A stretch of 33,981 nt of DNA from Planctomycetota bacterium (GTDB lineage: Bacteria; Planctomycetota; UBA1135; GCA-002686595): contig PBIX01000033.1 in assembly GCA_002720975.1 (NCBI GenBank), positions 4,803-38,783 of the forward strand, written 5' to 3'. This document shows, piece by piece, positions 23,300 to 32,105 of this stretch. The notes beneath the pieces are model-generated. The model made no database searches. It saw only the letters and a list, made by a program, of their open reading frames with translations, and was not told the origin of the DNA. Numbering within the stretch: position 1 is the stretch's first letter; each line of letters starts with the position of its first letter. The position numbers were made by a program, and so were the translations under genes.

Positions 23300-25969
23300 A
23301 TGGGGGGGACGCGACAACCAGACACACAAGGCCGAGCCGCACGCTTGGGGGGCCGTCGGGGGGGGACGGGGTCAGGCCCCGGCTTCGATGGAGGTATGGG
23401 ACCGGCCGTGGCGGCTGGTCTGATGGTGGGGCTCATTCTCTGCGCCGTGGCGCTGCGAGCTGGGATGAGCCGCTGGACGGGACAGTGGGGAGCGGATGGG
23501 GAGTCCGCTTCGGATCAGCGCGAGGTAACGGGCTTCACGTCGGCCCCGACGATCACTGATCGCCATGGGCGCATTCTGGCCATGAGTGTCCCGGTCTATG
23601 CCCTGAGCCTCTCGCCCCAGTCGATGTGGCGCAGCCACACGCCTGAGCTCATGTCGCGCACCATTCTGTCCATCCTGACGGATCGCCCGGTGGAATCCCT
23701 GTCGGCCTGGGAGACGCGCTCGTTTCTTGGGCAACTGCTGGAGCATGATGCTCGCGCCCGGCCAGGTGAGCCCCGCGCTCTGACCGTTGAGGCCCCCAGA
23801 TTCCTACGCTTCGAGGAGCCACAGACGAGCGTCGTGCAGGAGTGGATCGAGCGCGGGGCCCTTGAGGGGCAACCTGCCCGAGGTGCCCTCCGGGGAGTGC
23901 GCCTGGTGGCGTTGGACGAAGGCGATGCTTGCACGATCCAGTGGACGCCGGAGTCTCTGCTCTCCCGCTCCCTGCGCGAAGAGCAGCTCGGTGAAGGCAC
24001 GAGCGCGCGCTACTGGGTAGATCACCTGCTCGATGACTTGACCATCCTTGTGGGGCCGGCCGTCGTGCACGAGCACCTCAGGCTGCGTGCCGGTGACAAG
24101 TGGTCCAGCCTGGCTGCTTCTCAGATTCGTGTCCGGTCACGGGACGCCATTTGGAACGAGCTGATCGACTGCCAATACCGCGTGGCCTACAAGTCCATTG
24201 ACGCGCGCCATGCACAGGACTTGCGAGTGATGTTCGCGGACCAGGCCGTGTCCCCATACCAGATGAAGCTGGAGATGCAGGCGCGGCGTACCTACGCGCT
24301 GCGGTCCAAGGACTACCAGCCTTCACCGTTCGTCCAGGTGGCCTCCATGGCTGGCCATGATCCCATCGCGGTCCTGGGTAACTGGGGTCGCTTGGACTCC
24401 ACATCCGCAGTCGCCCGCGCAGTTAGGACGCTCGACGCGCAGCCGGGGGACCTGAACTGGCGTAGCCTTCGGGACCCGCTGGACGACCTGATGGATCGGC
24501 TCGTGAACGAGCCACGACCCATGTCCGGCCTCGAGCTCCTTGCCCGGGACTACCTGGATCAGGAGCCCTGGGCGCAGGTGCGCCCTTCCACGATGCAAGC
24601 TGATCCGCGGGTACTCCCCAGGGACCGCAGGAACATGTGGACCAACCTGGGCCTGGCCATTCCCTCCGACCTGCTCGGTGCCGAGGGAGGCTCCCTTCCC
24701 GTCGAGGTGGAGACCACCCTGGACGCGCCCCTGCAGGTGTACCTGCACGGCCAGTTGAACGAGACCGTGATACGGCAGGGCGCGGTCCTGGCCATGGGCA
24801 TCGTGCTCGACACGACATCGGGCGAGGTCTTGGCCGTGGATGCGGTCCACGCCTATCGAATCAGTGGCTTTGCTCCCCTGCGGCACACCTTCACCCCGGG
24901 CTCCACCACCAAGGCCCTCATCATGGCGGCGGCGCTCGACCAGGGTGTGGTGCAGCCCGACGAGCTCTTCAAGACCTTCGCGGACCAGGAGGGCATACAG
25001 CTCGGGTCCCGGCACATCTCCGAGGCCCGCGGCGCGCCCAAGGAGCCGGAGATCACTGCCAGTCTGGCCCTGGCCCGTTCTGTCAACGCCGTCATGGTGC
25101 AGATCGGGGCGCTTGTGCCCGCTCCGGTGCTGCGTGACTACCTCCAGCGCCTCGGCCTCGGCCAGCGCCCCGGTGTGGGCCTGGGGCCCGAGGCCCCCGG
25201 GTACCTGCCCGCGCTGGATTCCAAGGGTTCGTGGAGTCCCCACTTCACCCACGCCTCGATCTCCATGGGGCACGAGCTCAGCGTGAGCCTGTGGCAGATG
25301 GCCTCGGCACTGGCGAGCATTGTGCGCGGCGGAGAGCAACTGCCTCTGCGTCTGGTGCGCGCCATTCGCCAGGGGCCTGAGAATGGCATCGGCTTCGTGG
25401 CACCGGAGGGCGAGCGCGTCCTGGGGGAGGAGGCCTGTGATCAGGTGCGCGTCATGATGGAGAGTGGCGCTCGCGAGGGGACGGGCAAGTCCGTCACCAA
25501 GGGTCACTGGGAGGACTTCGACCTGCTGCTCAGCAAGACGGGTACTGCGCAGCGCGTCCGCACCGAGGGCTGCCTGCACGACGAGCACCGAGCCCTTGAG
25601 GAGGCTGCCGCCGAGGGGCGCTCCCTGACCCGTGCAGAGCGCGCTCAGTTGCGCGGCTCACGGAAAGCGGGCCACGATAACTGCTATACCTCGTCCATCT
25701 GCCTGGTGGGTCGCGTTGAGGGCCGCGAGCTGATGACGTTCATCGTCGTGGAAGACCCGGCCAAGCGCACGGCCTGGAGTCACTTCGGATCCAAGGTGGC
25801 CGGGCCGCCAGCCATGCGCGTTCTTCGTATGGCGATGGGTCTCTCACCCGAGCTGGATGGGGGCCAGATCGCAGGTCTCGAGGCGCCCTCGCTCCCGGTC
25901 GCACCGCCCCAGACTTCGGCGGCTGCCGGCAATTCTGAGGTGGACGAGCAGCCCTGGAGGGGCCGTTGA
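23300..25969 (+). CDS. ftsI: Septal peptidoglycan transpeptidase FtsI (class B PBP), with a large N-terminal insertion
   Basis: An 889-residue protein, much longer than usual for FtsI (about 550-650). Residues 1-33 are a Gly/Arg-rich cytoplasmic tail, and about 35-55 is the membrane anchor. ITDRHGRILA (85-94) is the class B PBP opening motif. The transpeptidase domain has all three active-site motifs: STTK (535-538, catalytic Ser535), SVN (594-596) and KTG (746-748). The region between about 110 and 470 is some 200 residues longer than expected and unrecognised. About 45 residues are also inserted after KTG (755-800, with C758, C795 and C801). ATG 23300 has a GGGAGG only 2 nt upstream; ATG 23396 is an alternative just before the membrane anchor. 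The stop overlaps the murE TTG start. Confidence 0.93.
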   Translation: MGGTRQPDTQGRAARLGGRRGGTGSGPGFDGGMGPAVAAGLMVGLILCAVALRAGMSRWTGQWGADGESASDQREVTGFTSAPTITDRHGRILAMSVPVYALSLSPQSMWRSHTPELMSRTILSILTDRPVESLSAWETRSFLGQLLEHDARARPGEPRALTVEAPRFLRFEEPQTSVVQEWIERGALEGQPARGALRGVRLVALDEGDACTIQWTPESLLSRSLREEQLGEGTSARYWVDHLLDDLTILVGPAVVHEHLRLRAGDKWSSLAASQIRVRSRDAIWNELIDCQYRVAYKSIDARHAQDLRVMFADQAVSPYQMKLEMQARRTYALRSKDYQPSPFVQVASMAGHDPIAVLGNWGRLDSTSAVARAVRTLDAQPGDLNWRSLRDPLDDLMDRLVNEPRPMSGLELLARDYLDQEPWAQVRPSTMQADPRVLPRDRRNMWTNLGLAIPSDLLGAEGGSLPVEVETTLDAPLQVYLHGQLNETVIRQGAVLAMGIVLDTTSGEVLAVDAVHAYRISGFAPLRHTFTPGSTTKALIMAAALDQGVVQPDELFKTFADQEGIQLGSRHISEARGAPKEPEITASLALARSVNAVMVQIGALVPAPVLRDYLQRLGLGQRPGVGLGPEAPGYLPALDSKGSWSPHFTHASISMGHELSVSLWQMASALASIVRGGEQLPLRLVRAIRQGPENGIGFVAPEGERVLGEEACDQVRVMMESGAREGTGKSVTKGHWEDFDLLLSKTGTAQRVRTEGCLHDEHRALEEAAAEGRSLTRAERAQLRGSRKAGHDNCYTSSICLVGRVEGRELMTFIVVEDPAKRTAWSHFGSKVAGPPAMRVLRMAMGLSPELDGGQIAGLEAPSLPVAPPQTSAAAGNSEVDEQPWRGR

Positions 25970-27492
25970 TCAGGCTCCAGGACCTTGTGGATGAGTTCGG
26001 CGGGGAACTCTCAGGCTGCGAGGGGGATGTGTGGATCCGGGAGGTGCAGTTGGACTCCCGGGACGTGCAGCCCGGCGACCTGTTCGTTGCGGTGAAAGGT
26101 GGGCGTGAGGACGGTGGCGCCTATGTGGCGGACGCCATCGCCCGCGGGGCTGTCGCCGTGCTCAGTCGTGACGCCCAAGGGCGAGAAGGGGCTGGCCCTG
26201 TTCCCGGCGTGGCCCACTGGACCCATGACCATGTGCGCGAGGCGGCTGGCCACGCGGCGGCTCGGGCCCAGGGACCGCCGACCCGGAGCCTGCAGATCGT
26301 GGGTATCACCGGCACCAACGGCAAGACGACCTGCGCCCATCTCCTCGGACAGCTGCTCGAAGCCGCAGGTCTCACCCCCGCCGTGCTGGGAACAGCGGGG
26401 CACAGCCTGAGCGGGGGTCGGACCGAGGAATCCACACATACCACACCGCCAGCGCCCGAGACCCAGCGACTGCTGGCCCGTCATCAGCGCGCAGGAGGCA
26501 AGAGCGTCGTCATGGAGGTCAGCTCCCATGCCTTGGATCAAAAGCGCACGGCCGGCGTGGACTTCAAGGTGGGAGTATTTACAAATTTGACCCGCGACCA
26601 TCTGGACTATCACTCCGGTATGGACTCTTATCTCGCAGCGAAGGCGCGGCTCTTCGAAAATCTGGCTTCCGGCACCACTGCGGTGCTCAACAAGGACGAC
26701 CCGGCGTGGGAGCATCTCGCGCGCGTCGCGAGAACCGCAGGGGCCGAGATCATTACGTACAGCGTGCAGCAGGCGGCCGACTTCAGGGCCTCTGACCTGC
26801 GAACCGAAACCGATGGGTCGCGTTTCACCTTCGATGGGATGGGGATCTTTTCGACGGAACTGCGAATACCCCTTCGAGGTCGGTTCAACGTGCAGAACGC
26901 CCTGGCGGCGATCGCAGCTGCGCACTGCTTGGGAGCGAGTCCTTCCGCCAACGAGTTGGCGAAGGGGCTCGCTACCTTCCAGCCCGTCCCTGGTCGAATG
27001 GAGCCGGTTCCCTGCCCCGGGCGTGACCTCGAGGTCTTTGTGGATTACGCCCACACGCCGGATGCCCTGACGCACGCCTTGGGTGCGGCACGCGAAGGGT
27101 TGCGACCCCATGAGGAGCGCGCCCCAGAGCTCTGGGTGGTCTTCGGCTGCGGCGGAGACCGTGATCAGGGCAAGCGCGAGGAGATGGGTCGCGTGGCACA
27201 GGCCCACTCCGACCGGGTGGTCGTGACCAGCGACAACCCGCGCTCCGAGGATCCTGCGAGCATCGCCGGCGACATCCTGCGCGGCCTGACCCATGCACAG
27301 TCGGATGTGTGCACCGTGGAGTTGGACCGCCGCAAGGCCATCGAGCTCGCCCTGCGCCAGGCGCGTCCCGGAGACGTGATCCTGGTGGCGGGGAAGGGCC
27401 ACGAGACCCGGCAGACGATTGGCGGCGAGGCCCTGCCCTTCGACGACCGTCTGGTGATTCAAGAGGCGCTGTGCGCTGGGAGTTCTGCGTGA
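25966..27492 (+). CDS. murE: UDP-MurNAc-tripeptide ligase MurE, meso-DAP type
   Basis: A 508-residue protein starting at TTG 25966 inside the ftsI stop (TTGA). It adds the third stem-peptide residue using ATP. Motifs: DSRDVQPGDLFVAVKG (30-45), the ATP loop GTNGKTT (116-122), HTTP (158-161) for the UDP-substrate region, EVSSHAL (184-190), YHSGMDSYLAAKARLF with the expected carbamylated Lys226, FVDYAHTPDAL (358-367) and DNPR (423-426). DNPR is the meso-diaminopimelate specificity motif, whereas lysine-adding enzymes differ here. About 12 residues at 26572-26607 use unusually AT-rich codons. It is cytoplasmic and coupled to murF by GTGA. Confidence 0.96.
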   Translation: MIRLQDLVDEFGGELSGCEGDVWIREVQLDSRDVQPGDLFVAVKGGREDGGAYVADAIARGAVAVLSRDAQGREGAGPVPGVAHWTHDHVREAAGHAAARAQGPPTRSLQIVGITGTNGKTTCAHLLGQLLEAAGLTPAVLGTAGHSLSGGRTEESTHTTPPAPETQRLLARHQRAGGKSVVMEVSSHALDQKRTAGVDFKVGVFTNLTRDHLDYHSGMDSYLAAKARLFENLASGTTAVLNKDDPAWEHLARVARTAGAEIITYSVQQAADFRASDLRTETDGSRFTFDGMGIFSTELRIPLRGRFNVQNALAAIAAAHCLGASPSANELAKGLATFQPVPGRMEPVPCPGRDLEVFVDYAHTPDALTHALGAAREGLRPHEERAPELWVVFGCGGDRDQGKREEMGRVAQAHSDRVVVTSDNPRSEDPASIAGDILRGLTHAQSDVCTVELDRRKAIELALRQARPGDVILVAGKGHETRQTIGGEALPFDDRLVIQEALCAGSSA

Positions 27493-28892
27493 TCCCCTTC
27501 CAGCTCAGCGATGTTCTCGCAGCGTGCGGGGGGCGCTTGGCACGGGACGTGCGCGGCACGGACATGAGCGGTGTCTCCACGGACACGCGCACCCTTCGAC
27601 AGGGCGAGCTCTTCGTGGCTCTCAGTGGCCCCAATCACAATGGCAACGACTTCGCCTCCCGCGCCGTGCAGGCCGGGGCGGGTGCCCTCGTCCTACAGGA
27701 GGGCCTGGAGGCGCCCGCGGGTGAGGTTCCCGTGGTTCTGTGCGCCGACCCGCGCCTGGCGCTCTCCCGGCTGGCGGCCTGGCACCGCACGCGGCTGCAG
27801 ATGCCCGTGGTGGGCATCACCGGCTCCTGCGGCAAGACCACGACCAAGAACATGCTTGCCCACCTTCTGGGCGGCCACCGCCAGGTGGTTTCCAGCCCGG
27901 CTTCGTACAACAACGACATCGGTGTGCCGCACACCCTGTTCAGCGCCGGGGCTTCCTGTGAGACCCTGGTGGTCGAGATGGGGACCAACGCCCCGGGGGA
28001 GATTGAGGCTCTCTGCCGAACGGCGCAGCCCAGCGGCGCCATCGTGACCAACGTGGGCGCTTCCCATCTGGCCGGTCTCGGGAGTGAAGAGGGCGTGGCC
28101 CGGGAGAAGGGCGCTCTGCCCGCGAGTATCGGCCCTGATGGCTGGGTCGTTCTCAATGCCGACGATGCCTGGAGCGGCGCCTTGCGTGCTCGCACCCGGG
28201 CAAGGGTGCTGACCTTCGGGATCGAGCACGCCGCGGACGTTCGCGCGAGCGACCTGCACTTCGAGGGGGAGCAGACCACGTTCCAGCTGGACGTGCCGCT
28301 CGCTGGTATCCGTTGCCAGGTGCAGTTGCCCATGCTCGGCCAGCATGCCGTGGCCAACCTGTTGGCGGCCTTGGCGGCCTGCGTCGGTCTGGGCGAAGAC
28401 CTCCACCAGGTCCTGGGGCAGGTGGGGACCCTGCGCGATGGACGTGGGCGCATGCAACGTCGGAAGGTGGGGGGAGTGACCCTGATCGACGACAGCTACA
28501 ACGCCAACCCCCATTCGGCCCGTGCCGCTGTGCGCGTGTTGATGAGCATCCCCGCCTCGCGGCGTGTGCTCGTCCTGGGAGACATGCACGAGCTGGGCGA
28601 GGTCTCCGTCCAGGAGCACCGCGATCTCGGACAATTCGCCGCCCAGGCCCAGGTCGACCTGCTCGTGACCATCGGCACCCAGGCGCTGGACATCGCCACC
28701 GGTGCGGACCTGTCGGGAATGACCACCGGCAGCGTGCGTCGCTTCCCCAGCGTGGAGCGGGCGAGCGAGGCCATCCACGAGCTCGTCGGGGACGGGGACG
28801 TCGTGCTCGTCAAGGGCTCCCGCGCTGCGGGCCTCGAAGATCTCGTACAGCGCATCCTTCAGGTACACGGTGCGGAGGCCCACGCCTTCTAG
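27489..28892 (+). CDS. murF: UDP-MurNAc-tripeptide--D-Ala-D-Ala ligase MurF
   Basis: A 467-residue protein from GTG 27489, whose codon overlaps the murE stop. MurF adds D-Ala-D-Ala to complete the pentapeptide. Motifs: STDTRTLRQGELFVALSG (30-47), the ATP loop GSCGKTT (112-118), YNNDIGVP (140-147), EMGTNAPGEI, the LIDDSYNANPHS stretch that positions substrate, and VLGDMHELG. Length is normal. The frame stays open upstream through the end of murE, but the family begins here. It is followed by mraY after 16 bp. Confidence 0.96.
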   Translation: MIPFQLSDVLAACGGRLARDVRGTDMSGVSTDTRTLRQGELFVALSGPNHNGNDFASRAVQAGAGALVLQEGLEAPAGEVPVVLCADPRLALSRLAAWHRTRLQMPVVGITGSCGKTTTKNMLAHLLGGHRQVVSSPASYNNDIGVPHTLFSAGASCETLVVEMGTNAPGEIEALCRTAQPSGAIVTNVGASHLAGLGSEEGVAREKGALPASIGPDGWVVLNADDAWSGALRARTRARVLTFGIEHAADVRASDLHFEGEQTTFQLDVPLAGIRCQVQLPMLGQHAVANLLAALAACVGLGEDLHQVLGQVGTLRDGRGRMQRRKVGGVTLIDDSYNANPHSARAAVRVLMSIPASRRVLVLGDMHELGEVSVQEHRDLGQFAAQAQVDLLVTIGTQALDIATGADLSGMTTGSVRRFPSVERASEAIHELVGDGDVVLVKGSRAAGLEDLVQRILQVHGAEAHAF

Positions 28893-28895
28893 GCC

Positions 28896-28901
28896 AAAGG
28901 A
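28896..28901 (+). promoter_or_regulatory. Shine-Dalgarno for mraY
   Basis: AAAGGA lies 7 nt before ATG 28909 in the short gap after murF. It supports ATG 28909 over an upstream in-frame start that would overlap murF. Confidence 0.6.
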
Positions 28902-28908
28902 CGATCCC

Positions 28909-30054
28909 ATGCTCACCGTTCTCCTCGACAGATTCTTCGACGTGTCCCTCTTCGGGTACATCTCCTTCCGCGCCGCCATGGCCGCCATCACGGCCTTCCT
29001 CTGCGCGCTGCTCCTGGGCCGTCCGGCAATTGAGTGGCTCAAGACCCATCAGGTGCGCGAGGACGTCAGCAAGACCGCCTCCATCGACCTGGCCCGACTG
29101 TCCCAGAGCATGGGCAAGGACAAGACGCCCACCATGGGCGGCTCGTTCCTGGTCCTGTCGCTGCTCCTGTCCGTTGCTCTGTGGTGTCGCCTGGACAATC
29201 TGCACGTGCTTCTGGGGTTGCTGCTCACCGCTGGTCTGGCGGCGGTGGGCTTCATCGACGACTACAAGAAGCTGACCGTGCCCCACTCCGATGGGCTCAG
29301 CACGGGAGCCAAGCTGCTCGGCCAGACCGCAATCACCCTGTTCACCGTTTTGGCCCTGGTGTGGTACGCCCATGCCTCGGATCGCTACTCGCTGTTGACG
29401 GTCTACCCGCCCTTCTTCAAGGACCTGTCCATCTCCTTCGCCGGTGGCGTGCTCAGTGGAATAGGCTTCGTCGTCTTCGCCTGGTTCGTGATCGTCGGCA
29501 CGTCGAACGCGGCCAACATCACCGACGGCATGGACGGCCTGTCGGCGGGTTGCATGATCATCTCGGGGCTGACCCTGTCCGTGTTCTGCTACGTCACCGG
29601 CCGCTTCGACTGGACCGAGTACCTGGGCTTGCCCTTCATCCCCGAAGCGGCCGAGATGACGGTGGTGGGTGGCGCCCTCTGCGGGGCCTGCATGGGGTTC
29701 CTGTGGTACAACGCCTTCCCCGCCAAGGTCTTCATGGGGGACTCGGGCTCGCTGCCCATCGGTGGTCTGCTGGCCTGGATGGCCCTGATCGCCAAGCAGG
29801 AGCTGGTCCTGCCCCTGCTCGGCTTCGTGTTCTTCGCCGAGCTGGGCTCGAGCGCCCTGCAGCGTCTCTACTACCAACGCACCGGCGGCAAGCGCCTGTT
29901 CACCATGGCGCCCATCCATCACGGGTTGCAGCTCAAGGGCGGCGTGTTCCGCGCTTCGGCGGCACCCTGGCACGAAGTGACCGTGGTTGTGCGCGCCTGG
30001 ATCGTGGCCGCGGCCTGCGCCCTCCTGAGTCTGGCTCTCCTGAAGGTGCGCTGA
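28909..30054 (+). CDS. mraY: Phospho-MurNAc-pentapeptide transferase MraY
   Basis: A 381-residue membrane protein from ATG 28909. It makes lipid I by transferring phospho-MurNAc-pentapeptide to undecaprenyl phosphate. About ten hydrophobic segments are visible. Signature motifs: KTPTMGG (72-78), FIDDYK (115-120, the paired Asp site), NAANITDGMDGLSAG (family NLTDGLDGL) and AKVFMGDSGSLPIGG. A MAPIHHGLQLKG stretch near the C-terminus is the usual HHH/H loop with one His replaced. Length is slightly above E. coli MraY (360). The ftsW gene starts after a 1-bp gap, so murD is not in its usual place. Confidence 0.96.
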   Translation: MLTVLLDRFFDVSLFGYISFRAAMAAITAFLCALLLGRPAIEWLKTHQVREDVSKTASIDLARLSQSMGKDKTPTMGGSFLVLSLLLSVALWCRLDNLHVLLGLLLTAGLAAVGFIDDYKKLTVPHSDGLSTGAKLLGQTAITLFTVLALVWYAHASDRYSLLTVYPPFFKDLSISFAGGVLSGIGFVVFAWFVIVGTSNAANITDGMDGLSAGCMIISGLTLSVFCYVTGRFDWTEYLGLPFIPEAAEMTVVGGALCGACMGFLWYNAFPAKVFMGDSGSLPIGGLLAWMALIAKQELVLPLLGFVFFAELGSSALQRLYYQRTGGKRLFTMAPIHHGLQLKGGVFRASAAPWHEVTVVVRAWIVAAACALLSLALLKVR

Positions 30055-30055
30055 G

Positions 30056-31249
30056 ATGGCGCGTGTTCGAAGCTCCACGCGCTCGGCGGCCGCCGAGCGC
30101 AACCCGCGCCAGCTGACCCTGTACACCTCCTTCGAGGCCTTGCGCGACGGACTCATCGCGGGCGCGGACCCCCGCCGTCCGGCCCGTGGTTTGTTCTACG
30201 TGGTGTTGGCTCTCATCGGTCTTGGTTTTCTCCTGCAGGTCAGTCACCTGGCCACGACCGCGCCCCCTTCCGAGCTGGGCGCGCAGATAACCAAGTTGTG
30301 TGGCTACCGACTTCTGGCCCTGGGCGGACTGCTGTTGGCGGCTCGGGTGGGTCCCCGCCGGTTGGAACCCCTGATCCCGGCAATGATGGGGGTCACCATC
30401 ATCCTGCTTCTCCTGGTCTGGGTGCCCGGCGTGAGCTACGCCCGTAACGGCTCGCACCGTTGGTTGAGCTTCCCGATCCGCTGGCAGCCTTCCGAGCTGG
30501 CAAGGGTGGTTGCGGTCCTGTGGGCGGCGCGTCGCTGCGTGCAATTGGGGCCGCACGTTTCGGACGCATGGCGCGGGGCCCTGCCCCTGCTCGCCTTCGG
30601 CCTGTTTCTGTTCCTCTTGATCGTGGTGGAGCCCGACTTCGGGGGCGCGATGCTCCTGCTCCTGAGCTACTGCGCCACCATGTGGGTCGGCGGAGTCCAG
30701 TGGAAACACGTCAGTGGGGGCCTCCTGCTCATCATCGGTCCAGCTCTCCTCCTGGGCGCGACCTTCGTGGGGTACATACGTGAGCGCCTCAGCATCTTCC
30801 TGGGAGACAGCACCAACGAGCAGGTCTCCAGTGCCTTTGACGCCATTGCCAGCGGAGGTTGGTTCGGCGCGGGCTTCACCCAGGGCACCTTCCGGACCGC
30901 GGGCCTGCAGTACCAGCAGTCCGACTACGTGTTCTCCCTCGTGGGTGAGGAGTTCGGGCTGGTGGGCATGCTGATCGTGGTGGGCCTCTTCGGGGCCCTG
31001 CTGGTCTACACCCTGCGACTCGTGGGGAGCCTCTCAGACCGCTTTTCATCCCTTGTAGCCTTCGGATTGCTGATCACCGTGGTCTTCCAGGCCATGTTGC
31101 ATATGCAGGTTGTCACAGGTCTTGCCCCTCCAAAGGGCATGATTCTCCCCTTCCTGTCCGAAGGAGGTACTGCACTAGTTTCTTCCTGCCTGGCCGTGGG
31201 CCTCGCTCTGGGCGCTGCCCGCGAGGAACAGGGCGGTCATGCCCCTTGA
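30056..31249 (+). CDS. ftsW: SEDS-family peptidoglycan glycosyltransferase FtsW
   Basis: A 397-residue membrane protein. SEDS proteins polymerise lipid II, and FtsW works with FtsI at the septum. Residues 1-45 are a basic cytoplasmic N-terminus; about ten hydrophobic segments follow. The family motifs are present: NGSHRWLSFPIRWQPSELAR, EPDFGGAMLL (containing the essential Asp), AIASGGWFGAGFTQGT, SDYVFSLVGEEFGLVG and LAPPKGMILPFLSEGG. RodA has the same motifs, but position in the dcw cluster favours FtsW. The 3' end overlaps the LysM gene by 11 bp. Confidence 0.93.
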   Translation: MARVRSSTRSAAAERNPRQLTLYTSFEALRDGLIAGADPRRPARGLFYVVLALIGLGFLLQVSHLATTAPPSELGAQITKLCGYRLLALGGLLLAARVGPRRLEPLIPAMMGVTIILLLLVWVPGVSYARNGSHRWLSFPIRWQPSELARVVAVLWAARRCVQLGPHVSDAWRGALPLLAFGLFLFLLIVVEPDFGGAMLLLLSYCATMWVGGVQWKHVSGGLLLIIGPALLLGATFVGYIRERLSIFLGDSTNEQVSSAFDAIASGGWFGAGFTQGTFRTAGLQYQQSDYVFSLVGEEFGLVGMLIVVGLFGALLVYTLRLVGSLSDRFSSLVAFGLLITVVFQAMLHMQVVTGLAPPKGMILPFLSEGGTALVSSCLAVGLALGAAREEQGGHAP

Positions 31250-32105
31250 ATCGGGGCTGCGGGCCCTTTCCACCTCGACTCTACTTTTCATGCAACAGAT
31301 TGAACGTGTGGGCGTCATCGCCCTGCTCCTGCTCATCGTCACCATGGCCACCGTGGCCCTGTGGGGCGATGGCAAGTCGACCAACGAGCCGGTCGAGTCC
31401 GTTGCCGGGGTCCAGGAAACCACGCCGCCCCACCGAATCCTGGCGACCCGTCCCAGTGCCCGTGGGCAGCGTCAAGGCCTGCCACTGAACACGACCCCGG
31501 CCCGTAGCCTGCCCGCTCGGACCCGTGCCTCCAGAGCCGTCTCCGACCAGAGCGTCAGCCGCGAAGCGGAGCTGCTGGCCTACGCCGAGGCCCAGATGCG
31601 GACGGCGCCCGAACGCTTCGCTCCCGGTTCGCGCAAGCGCAAGAGCATCTCCCGCACGGTTTCCTCCGCGCCGGCTGCTGCGGAGAGTACGCACAGCTAC
31701 ACCATTCGCCGCGGGGATAGCCTCAGTCGAATCGCCCGCGTGGAGTGCGGTGACTCAAAAGCGCTCAAGCGCATCATGGCGCTGAACGGGATTACCAATC
31801 CGGACAGGATCCGCGAGGGGCAGGTCCTGGTGTTGCCCGGTGCCGGCGCACCCGGCGCCACGGCTCAGGCCGCCAGACCCTCGGCTGCACCGTCCAACAG
31901 CACCTACGTGGTCAAGCCCGGCGACAGCCTCTCGGCCATCTCGCAGCGCACCTTGGGCACGTCCAAGCGCTGGGAGGAGCTGATGGCGCTCAACGGAATC
32001 AGCGATCCGACCAGGATCCGCGTCGGGCAGGTCTTGAAGCTACCGGGAGTGGCCCTCGCCACGGCCGATCCCATCCTGCTTGCCAGTGCCCAGGTGACCC
32101 GTTGA
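31239..32105 (+). CDS. Membrane-anchored protein with two LysM domains
   Basis: A 288-residue protein. A membrane segment at about 23-41 (VGVIALLLLIVTMATVALW) places the rest outside the cytoplasm. A disordered Arg/Ser/Pro-rich linker (45-150) leads to LysM 1 (about 153-200, YTIRRGDSLSRIA ... LVLPG) and LysM 2 (about 222-270, YVVKPGDSLSAIS ... LKLPG). LysM domains bind peptidoglycan GlcNAc. It has no catalytic domain. ATG 31239 overlaps ftsW by 11 bp; ATG 31290 in frame would remove the first 17 residues, but it lacks a ribosome binding site. LysM proteins are not a standard dcw member between ftsW and murG, so a septal wall-binding role is suggested by position only. Confidence 0.88.
   Translation: MPLESGLRALSTSTLLFMQQIERVGVIALLLLIVTMATVALWGDGKSTNEPVESVAGVQETTPPHRILATRPSARGQRQGLPLNTTPARSLPARTRASRAVSDQSVSREAELLAYAEAQMRTAPERFAPGSRKRKSISRTVSSAPAAAESTHSYTIRRGDSLSRIARVECGDSKALKRIMALNGITNPDRIREGQVLVLPGAGAPGATAQAARPSAAPSNSTYVVKPGDSLSAISQRTLGTSKRWEELMALNGISDPTRIRVGQVLKLPGVALATADPILLASAQVTR

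Noticed and set aside
24323-27462. Long antisense frames (421 and 483 codons) opposite ftsI and murE
   Set aside because: The sense strand has complete transpeptidase and ligase motifs. The antisense products are His/Gly/Leu-rich with no recognisable domain.
28810-30156. 448-codon antisense frame opposite mraY
   Set aside because: Gln/His/Glu-rich shadow of a membrane protein; no motif and no ribosome binding site.
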